From the NCBI GenBank assembly GCA_001942045.1, contig MSTD01000022.1, positions 70,327 through 95,698 on the forward strand: DNA of 25,372 nt, given 5' to 3'. Position 1 is the first letter of the stretch. Each line of letters starts with the position of its first letter. The stretch comes from Mycolicibacterium porcinum (lineage in GTDB: Bacteria; Actinomycetota; Actinomycetes; Mycobacteriales; Mycobacteriaceae). The translations under genes and the position numbers were made by a program. Of the stretch, positions 6,804 to 15,499 are shown piece by piece. The notes beneath the pieces were generated by a model. The model saw nothing but the letters and a program-made list of their open reading frames with translations, had not been told where the DNA came from and searched no databases.

Positions 6804-7541
6804 ATGGGACGGGTAGACGGAAAAGTGGCACTCATCAGCGGCGGCGCACGGGGTATGGGCGCGGAGCATGCCCGGGCACTGATCGCCGAGGGCGGCAAGG
6901 TGGTGATCGGGGACATCCTCGACGACGAGGGCAAGACACTGGCCGCCGAACTCGGGGATTCGGCCCGCTACGTGCACCTCGATGTCACCCAGGAAGACCA
7001 GTGGAACGCCGCGGTGGACACCGCGATCTCCGAGTTCGGGCTGCTCAACGTGCTGGTGAACAACGCCGGGATCGTCGCCCTCGGCCAGATCGGCAAGTTC
7101 GACATGGCCCAGTGGCAGAAGGTGATCGACGTCAACCTCACCGGCACCTTTCTGGGGATGCAGGCGTGCGTGAAGGCGATGAAGGCCGCGGGCGGCGGCT
7201 CGATCATCAACGTCTCGTCGATCGAGGGCCTGCGGGGCGCGGCCATGGTGCACCCGTACGTCGCCTCCAAGTGGGCGGTGCGCGGCATCACCAAGTCCGC
7301 GGCGCTGGAGCTGGGGCCCAAACAGATCCGGGTCAACTCGATCCATCCCGGCTTCATCCGAACCCCGATGACCGAGCACTTCCCCGAGGACATGCTCAGC
7401 ATTCCGCTGGGCCGGCCCGGACAGTCCGACGAGGTGTCCAGCTTCGTGGTGTTCCTGGCCAGTGATGAATCCCGCTACGCCACCGGCGCCGAGTTCGTGA
7501 TGGACGGCGGCCTGGTCAACGACGTCCCGCACAAGCTCTGA
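6804..7541 (+). CDS. SDR, 3-alpha/20-beta-hydroxysteroid dehydrogenase-like (FabG3 type)
   Basis: 245 residues from ATG 6804, chosen because MGRVDGKVALISGGARGMG begins the family fold; the longer open frame upstream runs through the neighbour's antisense. Classical SDR features are: cofactor motif GGARGMG (13-19), NNAG (86-89), N111, and the catalytic S139, Y152 and K156 (YVASK). Sequence blocks such as GGARGMGAEHARALIAEGGKVVIGDILD, ARYVHLDVTQ, SSIEGL and ATGAEFVMDGG strongly resemble M. tuberculosis FabG3 (Rv2002), an NADH-dependent 20-beta-hydroxysteroid dehydrogenase. It therefore probably interconverts keto and hydroxy groups on steroids in the cytoplasm. The KstR box over its promoter supports this. 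A different hydroxy-lipid substrate cannot be excluded. Confidence 0.92.
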   Translation: MGRVDGKVALISGGARGMGAEHARALIAEGGKVVIGDILDDEGKTLAAELGDSARYVHLDVTQEDQWNAAVDTAISEFGLLNVLVNNAGIVALGQIGKFDMAQWQKVIDVNLTGTFLGMQACVKAMKAAGGGSIINVSSIEGLRGAAMVHPYVASKWAVRGITKSAALELGPKQIRVNSIHPGFIRTPMTEHFPEDMLSIPLGRPGQSDEVSSFVVFLASDESRYATGAEFVMDGGLVNDVPHKL

Positions 7542-7641
7542 GTCGCACCGGCCGCACGCGGCGGCACCGGCCACGGCAGAATGACCCGGCAGGGCATCGA
7601 CTCATGGACGCGGTGCCACACCGGTCTGTGAGGAGCTGCCC

Positions 7642-10440
7642 ATTTCCGCCCGGAATCGCCGCGCCGGCCTGAGCGTCACGGGTTTCGTTGTCGTCGCACT
7701 ATTGCTGTTGTCCCTGTGCGCCGCCGATTTCCCGCCGTTCGCCACCCCGGAGCCCCCGTCCGGGCGGATGGAACTGGCCCAGGGCTGGCAGTTGGCCTCG
7801 GCGCGCACCGTGACCGCCGACGGCGCGACGATGTCCACCCCCGGCGAGGTGAACGCCGATTGGCACCCGGTCAAGCAGATGCCGTCCACGGTGCTGGCGG
7901 CACTGCAGGACGACGGCACCTATCCGGACCTGTACGTGGGGGACAACCTGGCCGACGTTCCCGACGACCTGTTCCGGCAGGACTGGTGGTACCGCACGAC
8001 GTTCACCGCACCGCAGGGCAGCTCCAGTTACCGGCTCGATTTCCCGGGTATCAACTATCGCGCCGAGGTATGGCTCAACGGCACCATGATCGCCGGCAGT
8101 TCGCTGTTGGTGGGCATGCACACGATCCACGAGATCGACGCGACGCAGTGGATCAACCCCGGGGGTGTCAACACGCTGGCGGTCAAGGTGACGCCCGAGC
8201 AGGCACTGCAGGACATCGACGGTGTCGAGCTGGCCGACAGCTGGTGGGACTGGCTCAACTGGAACCGCATCGGCTACCAGGGGCCGGACAAGAATCCGCT
8301 GCGCGGCAATTCCTATGTGGCCGACCGCAATGCGGGCATCTTCAAACCGGTGTACCTGAGCTACTCGGGTCAGGTGGTGCTCAGCGACCCGCTGGTCACC
8401 ACCGAGCTGCCGCTGCCTGCCACCGACTCGGCCCGGCTCACCGTCTACTCGGACATCCGCAACACCGCCGATGTTCCGATGCGCGGCGTGGTGCGGGCCC
8501 GCATCAGCCGGCCCGGGAAACCGGTCGTCTCGGTCGATCAACCGGTCAGCCTGGCGCCGGGGGAGAGCCGTGAAATCCGGTTCGATCCGGACACTTTCGC
8601 GGCCCTGCGAGTGAGCAACCCGGACCTGTGGTGGCCCTACACCATGGGCAAGCCCGACCTGTACGACCTGCGGCTGGAATTCCTGCGGTACGGCAGGCCC
8701 ACCGACACCCTGGACTCCCGGTTCGGCATTCGCACCGTGGCGCAACACCGCGACAGCGACGAGCAATATCCGGACTTGGGCCGCGGCGGGAGTTTCTACC
8801 TGACCGTGAACGGGCGGGATTTCCTGGTCCGGGGCGCGGCCTACACACCCGACCTGTTGTTCCAGTACGACCCGCGGCGCGAGGACGCCATCCTCGGGTA
8901 TGTCCGGGATCTGGGCCTGAACATGCTGCGGCTGGAGGGAAAGTTCCCGGGCGACAACATCATCGAGCGAGCCGACGAACTGGGCATCCCGCTGATGTAC
9001 GGATGGATGTGCTGCAACCAGTGGGAGAAGTGGTGGCAGTGGGACGACGAGGACCGGCGGGTGGCCGACGAGAGTATGCGCTCGCAGATCCTCTCGCTGC
9101 GCGGACACGCCTCGGCCTTCCTGTGGGCCAACGGCAGCGACGGGAAGCCGCCGGCACCGGTGCTCGCGGGCTATCACGGCATCCTGCGCGATCTGCACTG
9201 GCCCAACACCGTCGTCGACACCGTGTCGTCGCTGGCCCGCGACGCCAACGGGGAACCCGACTGGGACGGCATCCACATGGCCGGCCCGTACACCTGGCGC
9301 CCGCCGAGCTACTGGTTCAGCGGGCGGTATCAGGCCACTCGCGGGTCCAACGCCGAACAGGGCGACAACGAACACATCCCGCCGTTCGCCAGCCTGCAGA
9401 AGTTCATCCCGAAGGACAAGCTCTGGCCGATCAACGAGGCCTGGTATTTCCACGCCGGGGCCAACCCGAGCAACGCCGCCCTGGAGAGCATCCGCACCGC
9501 GGTGGTCCAGCGGTACGGGACCTCGCGCGGCGCAGAGGAATTCGCCCGCAAGGCGCAGCTGGCCCATTACGAGTCGACCCGCGCACAGTTCGAGGCGTTC
9601 GCGGCCGGCGGGTGGGACAACCACAAGATGACCATCTACTGGATGCTCAACAATCACTGGCCGTCGTTCTTCGGACACCTCTTCGACTACTACCTGCGGC
9701 CCGGCGGCGCCTACTACGGGGCCAAGAAGGGACTGCGCCCGCTGTCGGTGGTGTTCGACTCCTATGCCACCGGAGACCACGACACCGCGCACGTGAGCGT
9801 GGTCAACCAGTCCCCGCAGGAGCGGACCGGACTGCGGGTCCGGGTGCGCACCTACGACCTCGCCGGCCGGATGCGCGACGACAGGGATGCCGAAGTGCCG
9901 GCCGTGCCGTCCAACGGCGTCGTGCCCGGGTTGTCGCTGCCCCGGCTGGCCGCCGACTCGCCGGTGGTGTTCGTCCGCGCCGAACTGCTCGACGAAAACG
10001 GTGCCGTCGTCGCCGACAACACCTACTGGCAGTCGCAGCAGCCCGACGACGTCGGCCCGCCCGGCAACGACCAGGCGTTCGACCTCGTGCAGACCAGCTG
10101 GGCCGACATGACCCCGCTCAACACCATGGCGCAGGCACCGCTGGAGGTGACCGCGCACCGCTCCGAGTCGGCCGACGGCGGCGCCGAAGTGCAGATCCGG
10201 CTGCACAATCCCGGGCGTCACATCGCGTTCTTCGAACGGGCCGAGATCACCACCACCCATGACGGTGACGAGATCCTGCCGATCGAGTACTCCGACAACT
10301 ACGTCACCGTGTACCCAGGAGAGACCGTCGAGGTGACCGGCACGGTCAGCGGATCAGAACCCGAGGCGAACTGGGTCCGCGTCACCGGCTACAACAGCGC
10401 ACCCACGGTGGTACCGATCGACCAACGGGCACGACGATAG
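7642..10440 (+). CDS. Exported glycoside hydrolase family 2 enzyme (exo-beta-D-glucosaminidase/beta-mannosidase-like), probable ATT start
   Basis: 932 residues if translated from ATT 7642. AGGAG (7631-7635) lies 6 nt upstream, and the encoded N-terminus (SARNRRAGLSVTGFVVVALLLLSLCAA) is a proper signal sequence or anchor. The next conventional start, TTG 7702, would cut that signal in half. No in-frame ATG/GTG exists after the upstream stop at 7582. Domains: jelly-roll sugar-binding (about 50-220, with WWYRTTF and NYRAEVWLNGTMIAGS), Ig-like (about 240-345, ending NPDLWWPYTMGKPDLYDL), TIM barrel (about 370-720; LNMLRLEGKF, LWANGSD, WPINEAWYF), and C-terminal Ig-like domains. NGSD with D500 matches the Asp acid/base of the CsxA exo-beta-D-glucosaminidase subfamily; E599 in INEAW is the likely nucleophile. 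It probably acts outside the membrane on a beta-linked amino sugar or mannoside. Confidence 0.88.
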   Translation: MSARNRRAGLSVTGFVVVALLLLSLCAADFPPFATPEPPSGRMELAQGWQLASARTVTADGATMSTPGEVNADWHPVKQMPSTVLAALQDDGTYPDLYVGDNLADVPDDLFRQDWWYRTTFTAPQGSSSYRLDFPGINYRAEVWLNGTMIAGSSLLVGMHTIHEIDATQWINPGGVNTLAVKVTPEQALQDIDGVELADSWWDWLNWNRIGYQGPDKNPLRGNSYVADRNAGIFKPVYLSYSGQVVLSDPLVTTELPLPATDSARLTVYSDIRNTADVPMRGVVRARISRPGKPVVSVDQPVSLAPGESREIRFDPDTFAALRVSNPDLWWPYTMGKPDLYDLRLEFLRYGRPTDTLDSRFGIRTVAQHRDSDEQYPDLGRGGSFYLTVNGRDFLVRGAAYTPDLLFQYDPRREDAILGYVRDLGLNMLRLEGKFPGDNIIERADELGIPLMYGWMCCNQWEKWWQWDDEDRRVADESMRSQILSLRGHASAFLWANGSDGKPPAPVLAGYHGILRDLHWPNTVVDTVSSLARDANGEPDWDGIHMAGPYTWRPPSYWFSGRYQATRGSNAEQGDNEHIPPFASLQKFIPKDKLWPINEAWYFHAGANPSNAALESIRTAVVQRYGTSRGAEEFARKAQLAHYESTRAQFEAFAAGGWDNHKMTIYWMLNNHWPSFFGHLFDYYLRPGGAYYGAKKGLRPLSVVFDSYATGDHDTAHVSVVNQSPQERTGLRVRVRTYDLAGRMRDDRDAEVPAVPSNGVVPGLSLPRLAADSPVVFVRAELLDENGAVVADNTYWQSQQPDDVGPPGNDQAFDLVQTSWADMTPLNTMAQAPLEVTAHRSESADGGAEVQIRLHNPGRHIAFFERAEITTTHDGDEILPIEYSDNYVTVYPGETVEVTGTVSGSEPEANWVRVTGYNSAPTVVPIDQRARR

Positions 10441-10449
10441 GATCGCCTG

Positions 10450-10674
10450 ATGACCACAACCGATGAGCGCCATGAGATCAGCCAGCTGGCCGAGAGCGGC
10501 GGATGGCTGCACCGTGACCTCGACCGGGTGGACGTCTACCAGCGGGGCGCCAACCGCATCAGGGTGGTGTGGCAGGGCCGGACCGCGCTGAGCGGGGCGA
10601 CGCTGTACCAGGACGACATCATGACCACGTACACGCGCGACCTGGCCACCCTGAACAACTGGCTCAAGCGCTGA
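10450..10674 (+). CDS. Small conserved-looking protein of unknown function
   Basis: 74 residues from ATG 10450, 9 bp after the GH2 stop, with AGGAT upstream, so it is probably co-transcribed with the glycosidase. The sequence is polar and contains an RVDVYQRGANRIRVVWQGRTALSGATLYQDDIMTTYTRDLATLNNWLKR core that looks like a small beta-rich fold with a C-terminal helix. There is no signal peptide, membrane helix or Cys. The family was not recognised. Codon use looks like that of real genes in the region (GC-rich third positions), and the frame is tightly packed between two genes. Confidence 0.7.
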   Translation: MTTTDERHEISQLAESGGWLHRDLDRVDVYQRGANRIRVVWQGRTALSGATLYQDDIMTTYTRDLATLNNWLKR

Positions 10675-10730
10675 GCCGCTGAACGCTCCGACCGCCGGGC
10701 GGAAATTCGGTCGCTTCGGCGGGTGATGGT

Positions 10731-11975
10731 GTGGCACCGTCGGATTCCGTGACCGACAAAGCAGATTCCCCGGCAACGACTCTCACACTGCACACCGTCA
10801 GCGACTCCGACTGGGCCGGCATGGCTCTGCTCGGCAACACCGCATTCGGTGAGATCGGCCACCCCGATTCGATGTCGGCGTGGCAGAAGATGGTGCCCGC
10901 CGACGGCGGTGTGGTGATGCGGGCGGGCGGTGACGACGGGGACATCGTCGGGCAGTCGATCTTCCTCGATCTCGCCCTGACCGTCCCGGGCGGCGCGGTG
11001 CTGCCCGCGGCGGGAATCAGCTATGTGGCCGTTGCCCCCACCCATCGGCGGCGCGGGATCCTGCGTTCGATGTACACCGAGTTGCACCAGCGGATCGCCG
11101 ATTCGCAGTATCCGATCGCCGCTTTGACCGCGAGCGAAGGCGGCATCTACGGCCGGTTTGGCTACGGCCCCGCGACCACCGTGCAGCTGCTGACAATCGA
11201 CCGCCGGTTCGCCCAGTTCCATGCCTCCGTCCCGGACCCGGGCGGGGTGCGCCTGGTCAAGCCCGCCGAGCACCGCGACACCTTCGCCGAGATCTACGAC
11301 CGCTGGCGGCTGCGGACGCCGGGCGGACTGGCGTGCCCGACGGCGCTGTGGGACGACCTCCTCGCCGACCGGGAGAATACCCGCGATGGCGGGTCCGAAC
11401 TGTTCGCGTTCCTGCATCCCGACGGCTATGCGCTGTACCGGGTGCACGGCGAGGAGTCCAGGACGCTGCGGGTACGCGAGGTGACCGCGGTGACCACCGA
11501 TGCCTACATCGCCCTGTGGCGGGCGCTACTGGGGATGGACCTCATGGAGAAGGTGAGTACCTGGACCTACCCCGGCGACACGCTGCCGTACCTGCTCACC
11601 AATCCGCGGCTGGCGCGGGTGACGTCGAGCAGCGACGACCTGTGGGTCCGGATCATGAACATCCCGGCGGCCCTGGAGGCCCGCCGGTATCAGGCTGATC
11701 TCGACGCCGTGCTGGACGTCACCGACGGTTTCCGTGATGACGGCGGACGCTTCGCCCTGCAGGTTCGCGACGGCCAGGCCCGGTGTACGCCGACCGACGC
11801 TGCGGCTGACGTCGAGCTCAGCCTGGACGTGCTGGGGAGCCTGTACCTGGGCAGCCACCGGCCCGAACCCTTCGTCGCCGCAAATCGGTTGCGGGGCAAG
11901 GACTCAGAGGTGGTGCGGCGGCTCGGCGCAGCGTTCGCGACGGACGTACCGGCCGAACTGGGCTACAGCTTCTGA
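10731..11975 (+). CDS. eis: Eis-family GNAT N-acetyltransferase (multi-acetylating aminoglycoside acetyltransferase)
   Basis: 414 residues from GTG 10731; GTG 10749 is an alternative start. It is strikingly like M. tuberculosis Eis along its whole length. The tripartite fold has an N-terminal GNAT with the acetyl-CoA loop [27 protein letters not shown] (about 99-125) and [17 protein letters not shown] containing Y140, the counterpart of the proposed catalytic Tyr126. A second GNAT-like region follows ([24 protein letters not shown]), then an SCP2-like C-terminal domain ([36 protein letters not shown]). It ends in Phe, whose terminal carboxylate is the proposed general base. Eis acetylates several amines of aminoglycosides and host or self peptides. 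It lies 26 bp upstream of cinA. Confidence 0.95.
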   Translation: MAPSDSVTDKADSPATTLTLHTVSDSDWAGMALLGNTAFGEIGHPDSMSAWQKMVPADGGVVMRAGGDDGDIVGQSIFLDLALTVPGGAVLPAAGISYVAVAPTHRRRGILRSMYTELHQRIADSQYPIAALTASEGGIYGRFGYGPATTVQLLTIDRRFAQFHASVPDPGGVRLVKPAEHRDTFAEIYDRWRLRTPGGLACPTALWDDLLADRENTRDGGSELFAFLHPDGYALYRVHGEESRTLRVREVTAVTTDAYIALWRALLGMDLMEKVSTWTYPGDTLPYLLTNPRLARVTSSSDDLWVRIMNIPAALEARRYQADLDAVLDVTDGFRDDGGRFALQVRDGQARCTPTDAAADVELSLDVLGSLYLGSHRPEPFVAANRLRGKDSEVVRRLGAAFATDVPAELGYSF

Positions 11976-12001
11976 GCCCGGCCGAGCGGCCGCTGCGTAG
12001 T

Positions 12002-13279
12002 GTGCATCTGGTGAGCGCACGTGCAGGCATCGTCGTTACCGGAACCGAAGTACTCACCGGAAGGGTTCAGGACCGCAACGGTCCGTGGCTGGCCGACCAG
12101 CTCCTCGAGCTCGGGGTGGAGCTCGCCCACATCACCATCTGCGGTGACCGTCCCCGTGACATCGACGCGCAGTTGCGGTTCCTGGCCGCCGAGGGAGTGG
12201 ATCTGATCGTGACCAGCGGCGGGCTCGGGCCGACCGCCGACGATCTCACGGTGGCGACCGTCGCCGAGTTCTGCGGTCGCGAGCTCGTTCTGGACGAGGC
12301 CATGGAGGAGCGGATCGCCGCGATCCTGCGCAAGCTGATCGGCGACCGGCCCGGGGTGGATTTCGACGCGGTCCGCGCCGCCAATCGCAAGCAGGCCATG
12401 GTGCCCGTCGGTGCCGAGGTTCTCGCGCCGGTGGGCACCGCGCCCGGGGTCGTCGTGGGCGGCAGCCCGACGGTGGTCGTGCTGCCCGGCCCACCGCGCG
12501 AGTTGCAGCCGATGTGGCACACCGCCGTCGCGACCGAGGCTGTGCAACAAGCTATTTCGGGCCGCACGCAGTACCGGCAGGAGATGGTGCGGATGTTCGG
12601 CCTCGCCGAATCCGGCCTGGCCGAGACCCTGCGGGACGCCGAGCGCACGATCCCGGGTTTCGACGCCCTCGAGATCACCACCTGCCTGCGCCGCGGTGAA
12701 CTCGAGATCGTCACCCGGTACGAGCCCGACTCGGCCGGCGCATATCAGGACCTGCTGACACTGCTGCGCGACCGGCACGGCGCGGCGCTGTACTCGGAGG
12801 ACGGCACCACGGTGGACGAGCAGGTGGCCGGGCTGCTGGCCGGGCACCGGATCGCGACCGCGGAATCTTGCACGGCCGGACTGCTCGCTGCGCGGCTGGC
12901 CGACATCCCCGGCTGCTCGGAATACTTCGCCGGAGGGGTGGTCAGCTATTCGAACGAGGCCAAAGCCGAACTGCTGAACGTGGATCCGCTTCTGATCACC
13001 GAGCACGGCGCGGTGTCCGAACCGGTGGTCGAATCCATGGTCACCGGCGCGTTGCACCATTTCGGTGCCGACACCGCGGTGGCCATCAGCGGTGTCGCGG
13101 GCCCGGATGGCGGCAGCCCGGAAAAGCCGGTCGGCACCGTGTGTTTCGCGGTCCGGTCGGGATCGACGGCGATCACCCGCACCCTGCGTCTGCCGGGCAA
13201 TCGGTCCGACATCCGGGAACGGGCCACCACGGTGGCGATGCATCTGCTGCGCCGCGCCCTCACCGGCGACGGCGACTAG
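12002..13279 (+). CDS. cinA: CinA-family protein (MoCF-like domain plus NMN amidohydrolase domain)
   Basis: 425 residues from GTG 12002; GTG 12011 ([17 protein letters not shown]) is an equally plausible start. The N-terminal COG1058 domain (about 8-175) has [27 protein letters not shown] and [15 protein letters not shown]. The C-terminal PncC-type domain (about 270-425) has [15 protein letters not shown] (S289 the likely nucleophile), [28 protein letters not shown] and [10 protein letters not shown]. The fusion can cleave pyridine-nucleotide pyrophosphate and deamidate NMN, recycling NAD by-products; in mycobacteria CinA has been linked to drug tolerance. It matches M. tuberculosis CinA in length and blocks. 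It follows eis by 26 bp and probably shares its transcript. Confidence 0.96.
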   Translation: MHLVSARAGIVVTGTEVLTGRVQDRNGPWLADQLLELGVELAHITICGDRPRDIDAQLRFLAAEGVDLIVTSGGLGPTADDLTVATVAEFCGRELVLDEAMEERIAAILRKLIGDRPGVDFDAVRAANRKQAMVPVGAEVLAPVGTAPGVVVGGSPTVVVLPGPPRELQPMWHTAVATEAVQQAISGRTQYRQEMVRMFGLAESGLAETLRDAERTIPGFDALEITTCLRRGELEIVTRYEPDSAGAYQDLLTLLRDRHGAALYSEDGTTVDEQVAGLLAGHRIATAESCTAGLLAARLADIPGCSEYFAGGVVSYSNEAKAELLNVDPLLITEHGAVSEPVVESMVTGALHHFGADTAVAISGVAGPDGGSPEKPVGTVCFAVRSGSTAITRTLRLPGNRSDIRERATTVAMHLLRRALTGDGD

Positions 13280-13370
13280 TTCTTGGCCGGCTCGTCGGCG
13301 GCAAGTCGGGTCTTCGTGGGCCGCAACACTATTCACATTGATTAGGCAAGCTCTAGGTATAGGTCTGCAG

Positions 13371-14756
13371 CTACCTGGTGGCAGCAATCCGCGGCGTAAG
13401 TGCGTTTGCACATTCCCGGCCGCGTCGCCGGGACGAGCCGGTCGCCACCCGCCGCACGATCGCCGGATGCATCAACCGACTGGGCGGGTCAACCAGGTTC
13501 ATCACCCGGAAGAACGCCTCGGTGACCACCGGATCGTTCTCGGCGGCGGTCAGCACCCGCTCGGTGTACCAGTTGGACAGCCGCACAGACACCGGTCGGT
13601 GCCCAGGAATCTGGGGCAGGGCCAGGTCCGCGCCGCAGGCCATCTGCCACGCCGTGTTGACGCAGCCGGCCGCGGCCCGCAGGAATCGGCGACCGAGATC
13701 GTCGGTTCCCCGGGCCAGACAGTCGCGCAGCGCCAGCGCCTCGAGCGCGGCCACCGACATGCCTTGTCCGTAGACCGGGTTGAAGCTGCAGATCGCGTCG
13801 CCGAACACCAGCAGACCCTCGGGGAAGCGGGGCATGCGCTCGTAGCGTCGGCGCACGCTCGCCGGATACCGGAAGGTGGCCACAGTTCCCAGCGGCTGGG
13901 CGCTGCGTAGGGCTGCGACGGTTTCGGCGGGAAACAGATCCTCGACGAAGGCGATCATCCCGTCCAGGTCGGCAGGTGGCTCCTGGCCGTTCATGCCCGC
14001 CGTGGTCAGCAGCCACGTGTCGTCTTCATAAGCGAACAGGGAACCGCCGCAAGGTCTTTCGGGAACCGCGCCGACGAGGGTGAGCCGGTCGCGGGGCGCG
14101 TTGCCGGTGAAGCGCATCAGCTGGCTGGAGTAGGCCACCTGCACCGCGATCCGGTCTTCCGGGGGACGCCCGAATCCAGCGCTCTCCAGAAACGCCGGTG
14201 TGCGTCCGGCGCGGCCCATCGCGTCGACGATCAGGTCAGCGGCGATCGCCTGCCCGGGACCACCGGCACGCGGGGCCGCGAGAACGCTGGTCACCCGCCG
14301 CTGGTCATCCATCAGCAACTCGACCGCGTCATGACCGTCGAGGATGTGGACGTTGTCGATGGCCCGGACCCGGTCCCGGACATGTGACTCCAAGAACGGC
14401 CTGCTGGCCAGATACGACTCGATCGGTCTGGCCGGCTGCCGGTCGAGATTGAGCCGGTGGCCGCCGAACGTCAGCGAGACGAGAGACAGATTCGCCGCGT
14501 CGAGCACTGTCGCGCCATCGGCGGCCAGTTGCGCGGGGAGCCCGGGAAACAGCTCGGCCAGCGCCTGTAGTCCGCCGCTGAGCAGCCCGTGGGCGTGCCT
14601 GCCCTGCGGGACGCCGCGACGTTGGACCGGGCCGTCCGGCAGTACGTCGCGCTCGACCAGCGTGACGGTGTCGAAGAAGTCGGCCAGCGCCCGGGCGGCC
14701 AGCAACCCGCCCATGCTCGCGCCCAGCACCACTGCGTGTTTGCCGATCGTTGCCAT
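13371..14756 (-). CDS. FAD-dependent oxidoreductase (PHBH/geranylgeranyl-reductase-like fold)
   Basis: 461 residues from ATG 14756, with a strong GGAGG 6 nt upstream. The N-terminal dinucleotide fold is HAVVLGASMGGLLAARALADFFDTVTLVERD (G12, G16, G17; E35 for the ribose). There is a DLIVDAMGRAGRTPAFLE block and the second FAD motif LLVFGDAICSFNPVYGQGMSVAALEALALRDCL (G319, D320). This is the class A flavin monooxygenase/reductase layout, and GVPQGRHAHGLLSGG is typical of a mycobacterial subgroup. It has no membrane helix. It lies downstream of the MBL-fold gene with an 89-bp gap containing a hairpin, so it may be on the same transcript or have its own regulated promoter. The substrate is unknown. 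Confidence 0.88.
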   Translation of the reverse strand: MATIGKHAVVLGASMGGLLAARALADFFDTVTLVERDVLPDGPVQRRGVPQGRHAHGLLSGGLQALAELFPGLPAQLAADGATVLDAANLSLVSLTFGGHRLNLDRQPARPIESYLASRPFLESHVRDRVRAIDNVHILDGHDAVELLMDDQRRVTSVLAAPRAGGPGQAIAADLIVDAMGRAGRTPAFLESAGFGRPPEDRIAVQVAYSSQLMRFTGNAPRDRLTLVGAVPERPCGGSLFAYEDDTWLLTTAGMNGQEPPADLDGMIAFVEDLFPAETVAALRSAQPLGTVATFRYPASVRRRYERMPRFPEGLLVFGDAICSFNPVYGQGMSVAALEALALRDCLARGTDDLGRRFLRAAAGCVNTAWQMACGADLALPQIPGHRPVSVRLSNWYTERVLTAAENDPVVTEAFFRVMNLVDPPSRLMHPAIVRRVATGSSRRRGRECANALTPRIAATR

Positions 14757-14825
14757 TGCTGACCTCCGGACCGCTGGCACATCGCCAGTTGTTCGAAGTA
14801 TGGGAACGGGCCGGAGCCGGGCCTA

Positions 14826-14841
14826 GAGTAGTGCGCTACTC
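14826..14841. promoter_or_regulatory. Perfect hairpin/inverted repeat between MBL and FAD genes
   Basis: GAGTAG and CTACTC flank TGCG (6-4-6, no mismatch), beginning 5 nt beyond the MBL stop (14846) and about 70 bp before the FAD start (14756). It could be an intrinsic terminator or processing hairpin for the MBL transcript, or an operator for the FAD gene. No T-run follows on the minus strand, so which role applies cannot be told from sequence. Confidence 0.45.
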
Positions 14842-14845
14842 GAAC

Positions 14846-15493
14846 TCACCGGGTCACCGGAATCGACGCCAATGCCTCCTCCACGCAGGCCGGCCAGGCG
14901 CCCTCGTCGAGGACCGTGACCGCACGCGCGCCGTAGGCGCTCGAGATGACGACGTCGGGCCGCAAACTCGCCAGCACATGCAGGCTGTCGGCCATGGCCG
15001 CGGCATCGCCGATGCCGGGAATCACGAATGTCGACCATCGGCCGTCGGCCGCGACGAACATGGTGTCCCCGGTGAACAGGTACCGGCCCTGAGCGCCTTC
15101 GACCAGATAGCTCGTGCTGCCGGGCGTGTGCCCGGGCGTGGGGATCACCTCGACGCCGCGGTCATCGACGTGGCGGGTCGACAGCGGAACGTCGATCGGG
15201 CGGTGCCGGCCGATCGTGTCGCGTTCAGCGGCAGGCGCATGCAACCGGGCGCCGAACCGTTCGGCGACCCGGGCCAGCATCGGGCCGGCCTCGTCCTGGT
15301 GCGACAGATAGTGGTCGTTGACCCCGCCGAGCGAATCCAGCGCGGCGAAGTCGGCGTCACTGGCCGGGCAGTAGAACAGCGCGTTGTGCCCGCCCGTGCT
15401 CCACAGGTAGGAGTGTGTGGTCAAACCGGGAAACGGTGTGTCGGTACGGGTTTCCCAGAGGTCGGTCCGGATCTGGGTCATCGAGGTTGTCAT
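14846..15493 (-). CDS. MBL-fold metallohydrolase-like protein with a degenerate metal site
   Basis: 215 residues from ATG 15493 (MTTSMTQIRTDLWETRTDTPF); a longer form to 15517 would cross the promoter. The beta-lactamase-like fold is seen in HNALFYCPAS, HYLSHQDEAGP, EVIPTPGHTPGSTSYLV and GRYLFTGDTMF. H65, D67, H122 and D143 are kept, but the HxHxDH motif reads LSHQDE, so its first and last His are replaced. The final metal His is replaced within VVISSAYGARAV. A related HRDD/HKDD variant occurs in known glyoxalase-II-like proteins, so it may bind one metal. The likely role is hydrolysis of a thioester or lactone. Its promoter carries a MerR-type operator and would make a leaderless mRNA. Confidence 0.85.
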   Translation of the reverse strand: MTTSMTQIRTDLWETRTDTPFPGLTTHSYLWSTGGHNALFYCPASDADFAALDSLGGVNDHYLSHQDEAGPMLARVAERFGARLHAPAAERDTIGRHRPIDVPLSTRHVDDRGVEVIPTPGHTPGSTSYLVEGAQGRYLFTGDTMFVAADGRWSTFVIPGIGDAAAMADSLHVLASLRPDVVISSAYGARAVTVLDEGAWPACVEEALASIPVTR

Positions 15494-15499
15494 GACGAC

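Noticed and set aside
7551..7562. GCCGC-AC-GCGGC as an SDR terminator
   Set aside because: A 2-nt loop in very GC-rich sequence with no T-run; likely chance.
7699..10260. 853-residue open frame on the minus strand
   Set aside because: It is antisense to the GH2 gene, His/Val/Gly/Arg-rich with no domain, and follows from GC-rich third positions in the real gene.
13342..13360. Possible IdeR iron box between cinA and the FAD gene (TTAGGCAAG half site)
   Set aside because: The second half does not match, and it lies between convergent gene ends where no promoter is needed.
11963..13411. 482-residue open frame on the minus strand
   Set aside because: It is antisense to cinA and has no recognisable domain.
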